DNA from: Toxonevra muliebris
Taxonomy: Eukaryota > Arthropoda > Insecta > Diptera > Pallopteridae
DNA length: 64,000 nt
Reading direction: 5' to 3'
Assembly: GCA_963691655.1 (NCBI GenBank)
Contig: OY829326.1
Location: 100,067,340-100,131,339 of the forward strand
A program made the position numbers and the translations under genes. The notes beneath the pieces are model-generated. The model had not been told where the DNA came from. It did no database searches and saw only the letters and a program-made list of their open reading frames with translations. Of the stretch, positions 47,132 to 58,777 are shown one piece after another. Each line of letters begins with the position of its first letter. Within the stretch, counting starts at the first letter, position 1.

Positions 47132-49751
47132 AAGTCTTCTTAACCCTTTAGGAGAGCTAAAATTCTTTTAGCATGAGATCGATCGATGAATGTAGTTAGA
47201 TGTGTAGAGTGGCACTCTTTAATCTCGTAACCTCATTGTGAAAGGAAACGATGGCTTCAGTATTATGAAAGACTGCGAAGTCAATTCCCCTTCCCCCCTT
47301 TCTCGTAACTTGAACTTTCGATGAACATATTGAAGTTCACTTATTGCTTCACTTTTGAAACACAATTTAAACCAAAATCTATAAACTTTTTAAATTTTAA
47401 AACCTAATTTTGCTAAGATTATGTCATGCCAACTTAGTATAACCTTGAATTAAGACTTTAAAGAATGTTATGGGATGAACAGAAGAGCATTATTTTTCCA
47501 TAGCACTCAGTCCATTGGACCATATTACTTTTTATGTTGTACTACCGAATCTTTAGTATAAACTACACAATCCCCAGGAACAAAATTTTTTCCTTACCGA
47601 ATATCTAATCACATAATTTTTTACCAATTCGTAAATTCTGTGACCACCATTAACACAACCATCACAGGTGCCTTACGGACATACATGTCTGTATATACCA
47701 CATGAATGTATACGATTAGCTGCATTCATACGCACTCTAAATCATTTTCATGTTTTACCACTATCAACTTACACACGCCGTTCCCTTCTCCACGCCTTTG
47801 CCGTTGTCCGTTTACACCGAACACTTTCGCGCTAAGCCAAAAACATAATTGGCTACAATTTGGTCAGTGCCTTAGGTAGATATGTAATTGCGTTTCAGTG
47901 GGAAGTAAATAGTAGAGTGGTATTGGGCGAAAGAAATCCTATTAGTATCAGGTGAAACCAAAAGAAGCATTCAAATTATACACAGTTAAAGAAGGGAGAT
48001 AAAAAATATAATGAAAGGGATTGCAAGCGTAGAGAGTATAAAGCAGAAAGAAAGAGAGAGAATGAGAAATAGACATAGCCATTTAATGCTAAATTACCGC
48101 TTAATATAAAGAAGAGAATATGCGCTAAAGTAGTGTGAGTGTGGACCAAAAACTTGAGCAGCATACTTTTGGATTCTCGGTATGTAGGTAACCTTAGTTT
48201 AATATGAAAATTGAATTCCATATAATTTTCTTATTAATTTCCAATTGTACTTTTAATGAGGAAAAAAAAAGTATTAAAAAAGGTTGTAACTACCTACTAA
48301 GCAAATTTATTACGTGCATGGCAAAGAAGAATATTTGATTTGACTTAAAAGTATGCAAGGATTTTATTAAAACAATTTTATTTAAAAACTATATATTTTT
48401 CTGGGTATTATTTTTATTATTGTACTGAATTCCTTAAGATTCTTGATATGCTTTGATTCTGTAAAAAAGGTTTTGATAAGAGACGAACAAAAAAATCATG
48501 CTGAAAGCAAAACTTTAGCTTACTTGAGATAAAAGTTTGGTTCAGCCGCCACCTAAAGGTATACTATGATTTTTTTAAAAATATATTATATTGCTTGAAA
48601 TATTATATTCTCTCTCTCCATTTTTCTTTTATTAAATATCTTTTGAGTAGCAAAAACATTTGAGTTTGTACATCGTCTCATCTTCACTAACATAGTGACA
48701 TATGGAAATTGCCTACGACATATACACACAAGGATAAAGTAAAGATTTCAAGCTGTTCACAGCATATGAAATTAACGTACAAAAAAAAACGACAGAAAGA
48801 AAATCAGAATACAAAAAATAAAAGGAAATGCCGAAGTAAAATATATATATTGAAAACAAAAAGTTTCATGGGAAAAATGTGAACAATAACAACAAAGAAG
48901 CGTTGAGTCCTTAAAGCCTCATTTCGTATAGCTCAAGGATACAAATTACCAAAAGAAAGAAAGCAGCAACAAATATTTGTATGGCAAAGTCAAAAATTAG
49001 TAAGATTTTATAAATGAGCGTCAATTCATTTTTTATTTGCTATGTGCATAAAATCCCTTAAAATTTGGTTTGTTTCAATGTCAGATTTGCATGAACAAAA
49101 AAACAGAAAGTGAAGAAAATCCGTTAACAAGACGAAGAATGAAAGGCAAAAACCAACGAAAATGGGAAAATGAAAGGATTTTTCATTTCGCAGAAAGTGT
49201 AAAATGAAAATTGAGTATAATCTCAGCTTTGTGGCATTATTAACAAGGAATTCCTTTTTTCTTTTCTGTTATTACTTTATTTGGTTTTTTTCTCAACAAT
49301 TCTAAATCTACGCAATTTATGAAGGGGGTGGAAAGACACAAAAAGGATTTCCTTCATTATGACAAAAAAAAAAAAAATTATGGAAAAAGAAAAATACAAA
49401 AAGGCAGGCAAAGCAAAAGCCAATTTAAGGCTTGTTCGCATGTGTTGAAGTATTCCATCTATTTTTTTTTTTTTTTTTTTTTGTAAATTGATTTTTTTCT
49501 AGTTGAAAATCAATCATTCCTTATAATGTTTAGATTAAATATGAACATACTTAAATTCTTTGATAATTGCTGGGGCTTTATGTTTATCATTTAATTAATA
49601 ATAATAATACTGAAATATTTATCATACAAATTGAGTTAAATGAAAATATTTACCTCAATAAATTTATACAAATGCATTAATATATGCAATTTATTTGCTA
49701 TTAATACATACAGATATACACACCCATACACATGCACATGCACATATGCAG
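47132..49751. other. Intergenic, no gene recognised
   Basis: AT-rich with purine-rich stretches (48000-48070, 49080-49200) and a T-run at 49461-49482. Nothing else supported. Confidence 0.5.
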
Positions 49752-49855
49752 GTAAAATGGTAAACGCAATCTACAGCGTTACGTGTGAAATAATTAAGCC
49801 CAGTGAAGAAGAATTTGGATTTGGAAAGCAAAAGAAACTTAAAACTGTGAATGAA
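49752..49855 (+). CDS. Isolated candidate exon, unrecognised
   Basis: Follows ATATGCAG and ends at GAA before GTATGG. Two leading bases are followed by 34 open codons: KMVNAIYSVTCEIIKPSEEE, then FGFGKQKKLKTVNE. Composition is protein-like and unlike the CA-rich DNA just upstream. The required incoming phase (1) does not match the outgoing phase of candidate exon D (2), so it would need intervening exons or belongs to another gene. The splice sites are weak. Confidence 0.3.
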
Positions 49856-51116
49856 GTATGGATGCTTTCTTTTTCTACGAAAATCTCATAGCTCACTTTA
49901 TCTTGATTCACTAACAATTTTATTCAAAATTTATTACAATTTAAAAAGCTCTTCCGCTACTATTCTTAGAACCGGGATAGCTCTTATCGAGCTTTGATCT
50001 GGTTAACTAGTTCAAAATTACATCTAAAATGTCAAAGTGTCTACAATTAAGTATACAAAATATCAGGTTTTTCTATAGTTTTACTGGGACACACACTCCA
50101 AATAAACACAAAATACACAAATACTCGTAAACACACATGTAAACATGCACAAATACATGCATGCATATATATATATAATGTAATTTATGTGTATAAATGA
50201 AAGTATACGAATAAATAATATTACAAAATTGTAAAATGCATGGAAAATATTTATACAGATTTGTGTATTTTTGTATATGTGTGACTCTTTTTCGCACACA
50301 CATTCCTATCTTTGCTTGTTTGCGTAACAATAAAATAATTGGTATTAAAATATTTTGTTTAAATATGTTTGCATAGAGCTCTATATAGAGCTATACATGT
50401 ATGTGTACTCACTCATATACATATTTGTATCTGTGTGCAAGTAAATGGTAACTATATTTACCTATAAAATATCATAAAAAATTTATACAATCCAATTATT
50501 TTTTTAAATGATGAAGAAAACTAACTAACAGAAAAAAAAAGAAACATTTAAATGTTGTTATTAAAATTTTATAATCTTCATCCTTTTTTTTTTTTTTTTG
50601 TAGAGACATATAAAAAATATACAGAAATGAAATGCAAGCAAAATAAAAAAAAAACCAAATTAAATACATTTGTATAAATAAATATGTAAATAAATTTGCA
50701 AGGCCACATGAAAGTGTTATAGCATTTCATTATTTTAAGCATAAAGGTGATTGATTTTTAAAAACTTTTTTATTGAATTAAGAAATTGTGCATGCTTTTA
50801 AAATTATTTTTTTTTTAAATTTGTTTTATAGCAAATAGGTAAGTAAATTACAGTAGGCAGTTATTGGCACTCAAACTCGCAATAATGGCTGCATACAGTC
50901 CCTGTTCAATGAATTACGGACAAGAAAAATATTTTATGTTTTTCAACTTTAAGTAGTAAATAATAGTGGTGAGCAAATATTTTAAATATAATTTTTTATT
51001 TATTAATTTTTAGCAATAGTTTTATCAGCTTTTTAAAACAATAAAGAGGAAACAGGAATTACTTAACATTTGGTGGCCCCATCGCAACATTTAAGCAGCG
51101 CCTTAATTCTTTTTGT

Positions 51117-51672
51117 TGTGTAAACATTTTAGCTCACGGTATGGGCAAAATTTCAAATGTGTAAAATGTAAGAATAAGTGTAACGTAAGATGTAAGATAA
51201 CTGTAACGTCCCCCTCTCGCTCACACTACTACGCGACATGACTGTGCTACTCTAAACAACAAAAAGAAGAGAGAAGAGAAGAAGAGAGGGACAAATTAAA
51301 ATACGAGCGGAGTTTGTTTGTTTATGTTTCAATCAATTTACTCACACGATTTGGTGCAAATGCAAAATATTTCAGCTATCACAACCACAAATGCGATATG
51401 GAATAAAAATTTTCAATAATGAAAGACCATTTGCAATTTATAGTGAATTGTGCTATTATATAAAAAAGGTAATGATATCTAATAAATTTTTAAGTTTATA
51501 AAAGAATTGTTTTAATTTGAATTATTTACCTAAGCATATAAGTAGATTATACATCAATTCCCTATATATGGCTATACATATGTGAGCTTATGTATATGAC
51601 ATTCAGTTGGCTTAACTGTTTACACATCAAATATCTTGCGTGTCTTGCACGCATACATTGTTTTTTATACTA
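51117..51672 (+). repeat. Dispersed repeat family X, internally deleted copy
   Basis: Inserted in the fold-back arm of the Tc1-like element: the arm sequence breaks off after AATTCTTTTTGTT and resumes at ACTTGCAATCACATTG. It matches the two outer parts of 30128-31370 closely but lacks about 700 bp of the middle. Possible short duplications GTTG/GTTA flank it, too short to be sure. It must be younger than the host element arm. Confidence 0.75.
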
Positions 51673-51886
51673 GACACGTTACTTGCAATCACATTGCGGA
51701 AATTACCCTTGTTTTCCTATATATCAAGAATATCATGTTTTAGTATCTCAGTACGTGTGAGAAGGCCATTTACGGCTATCCGAAAAGTGAAAACTGATTT
51801 TAACGTGTTTCGCGTTTATTCGTGAAGATGATGTTTTAATTGAAAGTGCATATTTTGAGAGAAAAATTTTAAAAAGGGTCGACAAA

Positions 51887-52922
51887 ATGATCTTAGTGAG
51901 CAGAAAAAAATTGAAGTTGCGATTCTTCTGTGCCTTAAGGAATATAGCTATCGTCAGATTGCAGCAGTGACAGCAATATGTTGGTGAAATAGCAAAAAAT
52001 GTGCAGCAAGGAGGTTCTCTACAGCGCTCGAGAGGACCGGAAAATTATAAACAGCACATTACAACAGAGGAATGCACCTATCCGTGCACTCGCAAAAAAC
52101 GTTCAGGACTCAGGAATAAAAATACCTTCAATGACAGTAGGAAGTCGATTGTACGAAGCAAATATCAAATGTAGGAATCCTGTGAAACAATCTTGTCTGA
52201 CGCCGGCGATGAAAAAAACGGATTCTCTGGGCCAAGTTGCACACGGACTACACAAATGACGACTTGGATGAAGTAAAAAAAACTTTCGTGCCATACATGG
52301 GAAACGTAAGATCGTAATTTGAAAATATGCATTTTTCAACACATTGTGTAGGTGATTTACAGCGACGCATGCCGGCTAGAAGTTCTCACGGAATCAACCC
52401 AATTTGTTAGAAGACGCCCCAATGAGAAGTTCCTTGTATTTTGCGTGGTGTTTCGAGTAAAACATCCACCTGCTGTGATGGTGTGGGGATGCATTACAAC
52501 AAAAGGTCTGTGCCCTTACATTTTGTAGAGGAAACACTGCACAGTTTCCAGTACCTGGAGATACTGAGAAGTAAGCTTTTACCTTTTATGAACGCAATGA
52601 ATAAAGGACGGAAGGGGTACATTGTTCATGCAAGATGGCGCTCTATGTCACACTTCCTCATCTGTGATAAATTTTTTTTCATGAAGAGAATATTCTGGTG
52701 CTGCCGTGGCCGGGTAATTAGCCAGGCATGAACCTTATAGAAAAATCTTGGGCACAGCTAAAGTCCTTAGTATATCGAAGAAGGGACACAAATATTGAAA
52801 TACTAAAACAAAATACTCTTGATATATGGGAAAACAAGGGTAATTTCCGCAATATCATTGCAAGTATGACAAAAAGAATTAAAGCGCTGCTTAAAAGTTG
52901 CGGTGGAGTCACCAAATATTAA
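51887..52922 (+). pseudogene. DD34E Tc1-like transposase pseudogene
   Basis: Starts near ATG 51887, then in a shifted frame LSEQKKIEVAILL and YRQIAAVT (N-terminal helix-turn-helix). Next come KNVQDSGIKIPSMTV and a R.PVKQ..LTP block. The catalytic blocks are VIYSDACRLEV (Asp at 52364), VMVWGCIT, FMQDGALCHTS (Asp at 52634) and LIEKSW (Glu at 52740), with spacing fitting DD34E after one frameshift. A TAG at 52719-52721 lies just before the Glu block. The stretch 52290-52350 before the first Asp is extra relative to the family and is bounded by GTAAGA and TAG. The C-terminus 52728-52922 is open. Confidence 0.8.
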
Positions 52923-53001
52923 GTAGTTCCTGTTATCACTAATTAAAGTCGAGAAACATAAAATATTTTTCTTGTCCGTAATTCATTGAACAGGGACTGT
53001 A

Positions 53002-53700
53002 GTTGTAGGATTAATTTTCATTTTTAATACAGGCTTACCAAATCATCAGGTATTTTTAACTAATATGGTATTTTTGCCTCAAATAATAGAAGCATTCAGT
53101 TTGGTTGTTTTGTATGTATTTTATTCCACTACTCCACAGAGACTTTAGGTTTATTCTGTTATTAAATTCATACTTTAAAGTGAATATTGCCGCTAGCATC
53201 AGCTTTAGCCAAAGTTCACCACTCATAGTGGGACTTAAAATTCTTAGTCTGTTTATTTATTAATCTGCCTTGGTCATTGTAATTGAAATTATCAAAGATT
53301 ATCTAATCCGCTTTACGTCCTGTCCTTATTCTTCAACATAAACTCGCAACTCTACAGCTTCGAAATCATTGTAATGTGGATGTCTGTTAGCAGCACCTTC
53401 TATATAATTGACTAAAGTCTGATGTAGTAGATATTTTATATGCTCCTGGTTGCTTGTATATTTTTCTTTCCTTAATCACATTTCGTTTTGTTGCTGTTGT
53501 ACGAAATCATCTTGCTGTTTTCATTTCGCACTGCATAACAAGAACTTATCACAAGTGATGATATTGTTACAAGCGTTGTTTTTGTTTGTCTCTGAAAATA
53601 TTTTTGTGGTCATCCCTGACTTAAAAGGTTATCATATTGGGAGTATGAATGTATAAACTCATATTTTTTTTCGTAATTTGGACATTTATTGTGGAAAAGT
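53002..53700. other. Intergenic, no gene recognised
   Basis: No supported gene, splice-bounded exon or repeat. The frame 53450-53656 is hydrophobic and unrecognised. Confidence 0.45.
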
Positions 53701-53710
53701 GATTATAAAT

Positions 53711-54630
53711 TTATTCTTTAAAGTATTGTCCATCGTTGGCCACAACCTTTTCCCATCTTTCTGGTAGCATACGGATTCCGCGTCGAAAGAACTCCTCATC
53801 TTTTGAGGCTATCCACGAATCGATCCATTTTTTGAGTTCTTCGAAAGAACGGAAGTGCTGTTCAGCCAGGCCATGTGTCATCGATCGGAACAAGTGGTAA
53901 TCAGAAGGAGCAATGTCTGGAGAATACGGCGGGTGGGGTAGCACTTCCCATTTCAGCGTTTCCAAATATGTTTTTACTTGCCTTGCAACATGCGGTCTAG
54001 CATTGTCGTGCTAAAGAATAACTTTGTCGTGCCTATTCTCATATTCTGGCCTCTTATCCTTTAATGCTCGGCTCAAACGCATCAATTGTAGTCGGTAGCG
54101 GTCGCTAGTGATCGTTTCATTCGGTTTCAACAGCTCATAATACACGACACCTTTCTTATTCCACCAAATACACAGCATGAGCTTGGATCCATGGATGTTC
54201 GGCTTTGCCGTTGATGTTGATGCATGTCCGGGCGGTCACCATGATTTTTTACGCTTTGGGTTATCGTAACATATCCACTTTTCATCGCCAGTCACAATAC
54301 TATGCAGAAAACCCTTTCTTTTCTGTCGCTCAATCAGCAGTTCACATGTGAAAAATCGTCGTTCGATGTCTCTCGGCTTCAATTCATACGGCACCCAATT
54401 TCCTTGCTTTTGAATCATTCCTAATGCTTTTAATCATTTATAAATGGTTGATTGATCAACTCCTAAAGATTCTGCAAGTTCTTGTTGCGTTTGACATGAA
54501 TCTTCTTCGAGTAATGCCTTCAATTCTTCATCTTCGAACGCATTTCGGGCCGCCTGAACGTTCCCTGTCTCCAGCATCAAAATCACCACTTTTAAAACAG
54601 GCATACCACACCAGACACATTCTAACGTCT
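53711..54630 (-). pseudogene. mariner (DD34D) transposase pseudogene
   Basis: Reads on the minus strand from a KSGDFDAGDRERSG block near 54600 through LLEEDSCQTQQELAESLGV, GNWVPYELK, TGDEKWICYDNPKRKK, HDNARPH and YSPDIAPSDYHLF to GQYFKE at 53711. The three catalytic Asp are at 54286-54284, 54007-54005 and 53902-53900, with 34 residues between the last two. Lesions are a frameshift near 54545 and in-frame stops at 54436-54434 (TGA), 54238-54236 (TGA) and 54013-54011 (TAG, directly before HDNA). Sequence style is closest to the mauritiana-like group, but subfamily is uncertain. Terminal repeats were not identified and the extreme N-terminus is unclear. Confidence 0.9.
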
Positions 54631-55213
54631 ATAGCACAGTCAGCAATAATGAGCAAATTGTATGATTCGAACTATTTAGCAATATACAATATGCAAAATT
54701 CCTATTTGATTCCGAAGAGTTAAAACTTGCTTTCAAGGTTTCCATAACAAACATTAAAGTTTATATTTTACTTTTAGTATGTAAAAGCTTGGTGTTTCGT
54801 AGGCTATTTGGTCTAATTTGTTGAAAATGCGAACAAAATTCTTTATTCCATTATTTCGTCCGACGTTTCGTTGGATTTTCCCAATTTCTTCAGGGGCACT
54901 TTATTAGTTTTGAATATTTTAATTATCACTTTAATTCTATTGTCAAGTCCCGGACATAGAATGTGTAGGACGTACAAACATAAACGTATAAACATAAACA
55001 GGACAGTTTATATTTTACGTTCATTTTGTGTCTACTTTTTTTATTATATACTTTGGCAGAAATGTGAAGGTGTTTTGTGTTAATTTTGATTAATAAATTT
55101 TAAATATTGTATCTTGTTTTTTGTATACTACCGTCATGGTTGTTAACAACACTAACCACCATATTTCTTGAAAGCCCTTTAACAAAAATTTATTTCCTGT
55201 CTTTTTTTACACC
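54631..55213. other. Intergenic, no gene recognised
   Basis: May contain the upstream end of the mariner on the high-coordinate side, but no terminal repeat was found. Otherwise nothing seen. Confidence 0.4.
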
Positions 55214-56600
55214 AGGTTAAACCTCTAATAATTATTCGGAAATTTTTTCCCAAAAGTCACAAACTAGATAATTATCGTGAGGCAATTCTTCTTATTATCG
55301 CATAAAAAGTTAAATCGAGCGTACTATTAGAAAGATTGAGGGTCCTCGTCAGCAAGCTGATTGTAACTTATCAGCATGACTTCAGTCCTAGTGAATCTAC
55401 CATTGACCAGATACTCACTCTACGCCAAAACCTGTGCAAGACTTTGAAAAAACCACATGGACATCCACCATATAGTCGTCATATTCGACAGCACAATTAA
55501 CCCATTAATGCCGGATGGATAGTTAAATACCCAAAAAAGAGTGTTGGCAAGAAATTGAGTAACTCGGGACTGGTAGCAAATATCGGGCTCAAGTTTTGTT
55601 TATTAAATTAATGAAGAATGGAGCTTGAAATTATCTCTAGCAAGTTAGATAGAATTCCAATGTTTTCCTGGCCTTCTAAAAGGTCGAGTTTAGCGAATTT
55701 TCAAAAACCTAAAAATTGGCATATAAAATATAGTGAAAAGTGCGTTAATAGGGGAAAATTGTCATGGCTTCTTACCCGTCAGTGCCCTTCATTGATTACA
55801 GAAAAAAAAATTCGCCATCCCCGAGCTCACCTAGTCTCTGGAGCACATTCTCATTTTTCTACTTCGCGAAACATTAAGAACCCAGAAAAGCTGGTTGAGT
55901 ATTACAAAACACCCATTCCAAATCTACGAAATGCGTGAAGTAACCAATCTGAAATTTAGCAAGGCAACTTCTATAGCCTATGTGAATATCGTATTCTCCA
56001 ACCTGGAAAATGAGTCTCGTCGATTGGATTTTGCAGTGAACGATGCCAAAACGAAACACCTTGTATAAACTGTTTGTTAGTCATGACGTCTTGGATGAAA
56101 TGTTATGTTGATAATTTTCCATTCGACGACTGTCAAAGATCCAGTATTAAGAACAACCACAATGTCACTCATACGAGCAAACGAAGAATACATCTTGCCA
56201 ACAAGTGCTACTACGAGCTCATTAGCATAACTCTCTCTCTCTTTCTCAAGAGACGAAGATTACGCTCTTAAGTCCTTCATCCTTCCCGTCGAGGATGACC
56301 ACCAATGATGAGAAGCTATTGAGAGCATTTGAAAGGAAGATACTTCGTAAGATTATGGACTAATATATGTACGTGGACGAGATGTATCAAAGAAGACGGA
56401 ACCATAAGCTAAATAAAAATTCTGCAGCTTCACTGTCTGAATCATGTTAAGTACATCAAAGAAAACGCGCTAGCTCAAAAGGATTTTCAGTTGAACTAAG
56501 ATGGTGGAATGCGAAAAATAGGGTGACTTAATCCTTTTTGGAAAGACTAGATACATGGAGACCTAACCACACTTGGCCTTACCAATAGAAGCCAGCAGAG
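55214..56600 (+). pseudogene. RTE-like non-LTR retrotransposon fossil
   Basis: At 55214-55460 one frame reads KSHKLDNYREAILL, IA-stop-KVKSSVLLERL, YQHDFSPSESTIDQILTLRQ, which is the RTE-type RT block (NYRGISLL...QCGFR..RSTIDQ). At 55985-56065 it reads NLENESRRLDFAVNDAKTK, the thumb block after the catalytic loop. At 56165-56235 RIHLANKCYYELI follows, and at 56280-56390 NDEKLLRAFERKILRKI. The segment that should hold the catalytic YADD (about 55470-55980) does not match and contains an unrelated frame (55618-55938), so it is deleted or replaced. Many stops. It is the oldest-looking LINE in the window. Confidence 0.6.
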
Positions 56601-56614
56601 GCGACTGTCAACAT

Positions 56615-58006
56615 TTTAATGAGGCGTGATCTATATAGCTATCGTTATCCCGTATGCTAAAAAACTTGCAGCCGTTTCACCTTCGGACTTTTTATTTTAT
56701 TTTATTTGCACTATCTAAAGTTTTTGAGAAATTATTATCGAGACAAATTGTTGAACATCTTGACAAAAATAATCTGCTAACCGACAATCAGTCTGGCTTT
56801 AGAGTAGAACACAGCTGTGCTACCGCAATTCTTAAAGTTGTAGAAGACTTACGACCAGCTTTTGACAGAGGTGAACTGACTATCTTGACTCTTTTAGATT
56901 TCTCGAAAGCCTTTGAAACAGTTGCCATAATTTACTTTTGCAAAAATTAAGCAATTACTTTGGATTCGCTGATAGTGCAAAAAGATTACTTAAAAGCTAC
57001 TTAAGCAATCGCTGGCAAAGGGTTATAGTGAACGATAAAATTTCAGAGACAAGGAGACTTTATTCTGGCGTTCCTCAAGGGTCTATACTTGGTCCCATTT
57101 TATTTAGCATTTTTATTAATGATATTACACATTGCTGCAATAATGTGTCCATACACCTGTATGCTAATGATGCTGAAATTTACTTATCCCGCCCAATTGG
57201 CCTTTCTGAGGACTTATTTGTTAGAGTTAGTGAGGATCTTTCTTCAACTTCTTTGTGGGCAAGTCAGAACAACCTAAACTTGAATGCATCGAAGACTAAA
57301 GCAGTATGTATTGCACATTGCTCTCCAACTGAAAATAATCTTCCATTGTTGATTTTCGAAAACAATGTAGTGAAATTTGAGCAGAAAATCACTAGCCTTG
57401 GTTTTAAATTGCACTCAAGTTTAAGGTGTTCTTATCATATTAACTATACTACTGGTAAAATTTATTATGTTCTCGGAAAGCTATGGTACACGTCTGATTT
57501 TATTCCTCAAGATATGAAATTAAATTTATGACGTATATTTATTGTGCCACTCATCTCATATGGTGAACTTTTATATGGTAGCCTGGACAATGCTTCACAA
57601 CAAAAGCTGCAACAATATCTGTTTGAAAAAATACACTTTGCACAATCGGTTAGAACATACAATTTAATTTCAACTCAACATAAATATCTCACGTCCTCTA
57701 GAATGTTTTTTGTCAGTGTTGTCAAACTATGGAATTTTCTTCCAATCACAATTCGGATTAGAATGCAGTAAAAGGTGTCTTAAACTGGCGGTATTTAAAT
57801 TATTTAGTAACTTTAGTAAATAGTTTCTGTTTTCTTTTCTTTGTTCCTATTATTTTTGATGCTTTGTTATTTGTTAGTTCAAGTTATTTTATATTAATTA
57901 TTCTTATATTGTTTCTATATCTTTGATAACATGATGATGTATTTAAAAGACTATAAGTCTTACATGTACAGCCAATATTTCTTAAATAAATAAATAAATA
58001 AAAAAA
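56615..58006 (+). mobile_element. CR1-like non-LTR retrotransposon, 5-prime truncated
   Basis: Holds the C-terminal two-thirds of reverse transcriptase and a 3-prime end closing with an AAAT/TAAA tail (AAATAAATAAATAAATAAAA, 57984-58006), typical of CR1/Jockey-superfamily elements. It begins abruptly near 56615 inside the RT, immediately after the RTE-like fossil. It lacks endonuclease. Confidence 0.75.
56654..57771 (+). pseudogene. CR1-like reverse transcriptase pseudogene
   Basis: Order of motifs: ALSKVFEKLLSRQIVEHL, LLTDNQSGFR, LTLLDFSKAFE (first catalytic Asp), GVPQGSILGPILFSIFINDI, LYANDAEIYLS, LNASKTKAV, LGFKL. The catalytic box is YAND (residues 75-78 of the frame starting at 56938), with AAT where GAT is expected, so the paired Asp is lost. 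A single missing base near 56925 splits FSKAFETV from HNLLLQKLSN. Another frame change lies near 56690, and TGA at 57532-57534 interrupts the C-terminal part, which then continues in frame to 57771. Otherwise well preserved. Confidence 0.85.
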
Positions 58007-58777
58007 CATGAAAACGTTGTGCATAATAAAAGTCACAAAAATCTACAAAAGAATGTTATCCTTTAAACGAGTTAGAATGTGGTTAATCTATTTTCAAGTT
58101 CCTTTTTTTTAAGTTCCATTTGATTTCCAAAGCTTTGTTCGATATAAAATTTACAAGATTTACAAATATTATTTTCCCATATTTAATTGGATAGCAAGAG
58201 TAAGTTCTCACATGAATCGGTATAATGATGGCGTATTGCCGGGTGATAACATATAATCGATCTTGCAAAATCACAACAACAAATATATGCAATATACAAT
58301 AAAAATTAGCATTTACAATGATGCAAAACCATTTACAACTTATCGTGAATAAGGCTATCGTGAATAGTACTATTATATTTTTTGCACCAGTTATTTGATA
58401 AGCTAAAACCTACAATATAAATACACATAAAAAAAATATTAATATCATCCAAAATAAAGCAATGATAACACTTTATATTAGTATATACATAAGGATACGA
58501 AATATTTATGCTATTATGATTTTCCATTGCATAAAGCTTACACAAATTTGAACGTAATATTTTCCAAAATAGATATAAAATTGTATATTTTGAAATTATT
58601 TAGCTATTTACATGAAGTATATTTTATCATTTCATAAATTTTTGTTACCAGTACTGATTCATTTAATTGTGGTTGATTTGTGGTTAAAATTGTTGAGTTT
58701 AAAGAGGTGAATTTACAACTACATGAAAAAAAAAGTCAATAAAAAGTTGCAACTTCATATATGTGCATAGTAAGTAT
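58007..58777. other. Intergenic with a relic of repeat family X
   Basis: At about 58290-58390 the sequence AATAAAAATTAGCATTTACA...CCATTTACAACTTATCGTGA parallels 31110-31160 of family X (AATAAAAATGTGC...CCATTTGCAATTTATAGTGA). It is clearly more diverged. The rest shows no gene. Confidence 0.45.

Larger units (their letters stand above)
50896..52999 (+). mobile_element. Tc1-like (DD34E) element with fold-back left arm
   Basis: The outermost 46 bp at each end are identical inverted repeats beginning CAGTCCCTGTTCAATGAATT, directly flanked by TA (50894-50895 and 53000-53001). The left interior (about 51055-51118 and 51674-51765) is an inverted copy of the 3-prime end of the element's own transposase gene (52790-52925). 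The element is thus palindromic beyond its normal terminal repeats. A copy of repeat family X interrupts the left arm. Confidence 0.85.

Noticed and set aside
52305..52350. GTAAGA...TAG segment in the Tc1-like transposase considered as an intron
   Set aside because: At 46 bp it is shorter than usual fly introns and the surrounding frame is already broken; more likely a small insertion.
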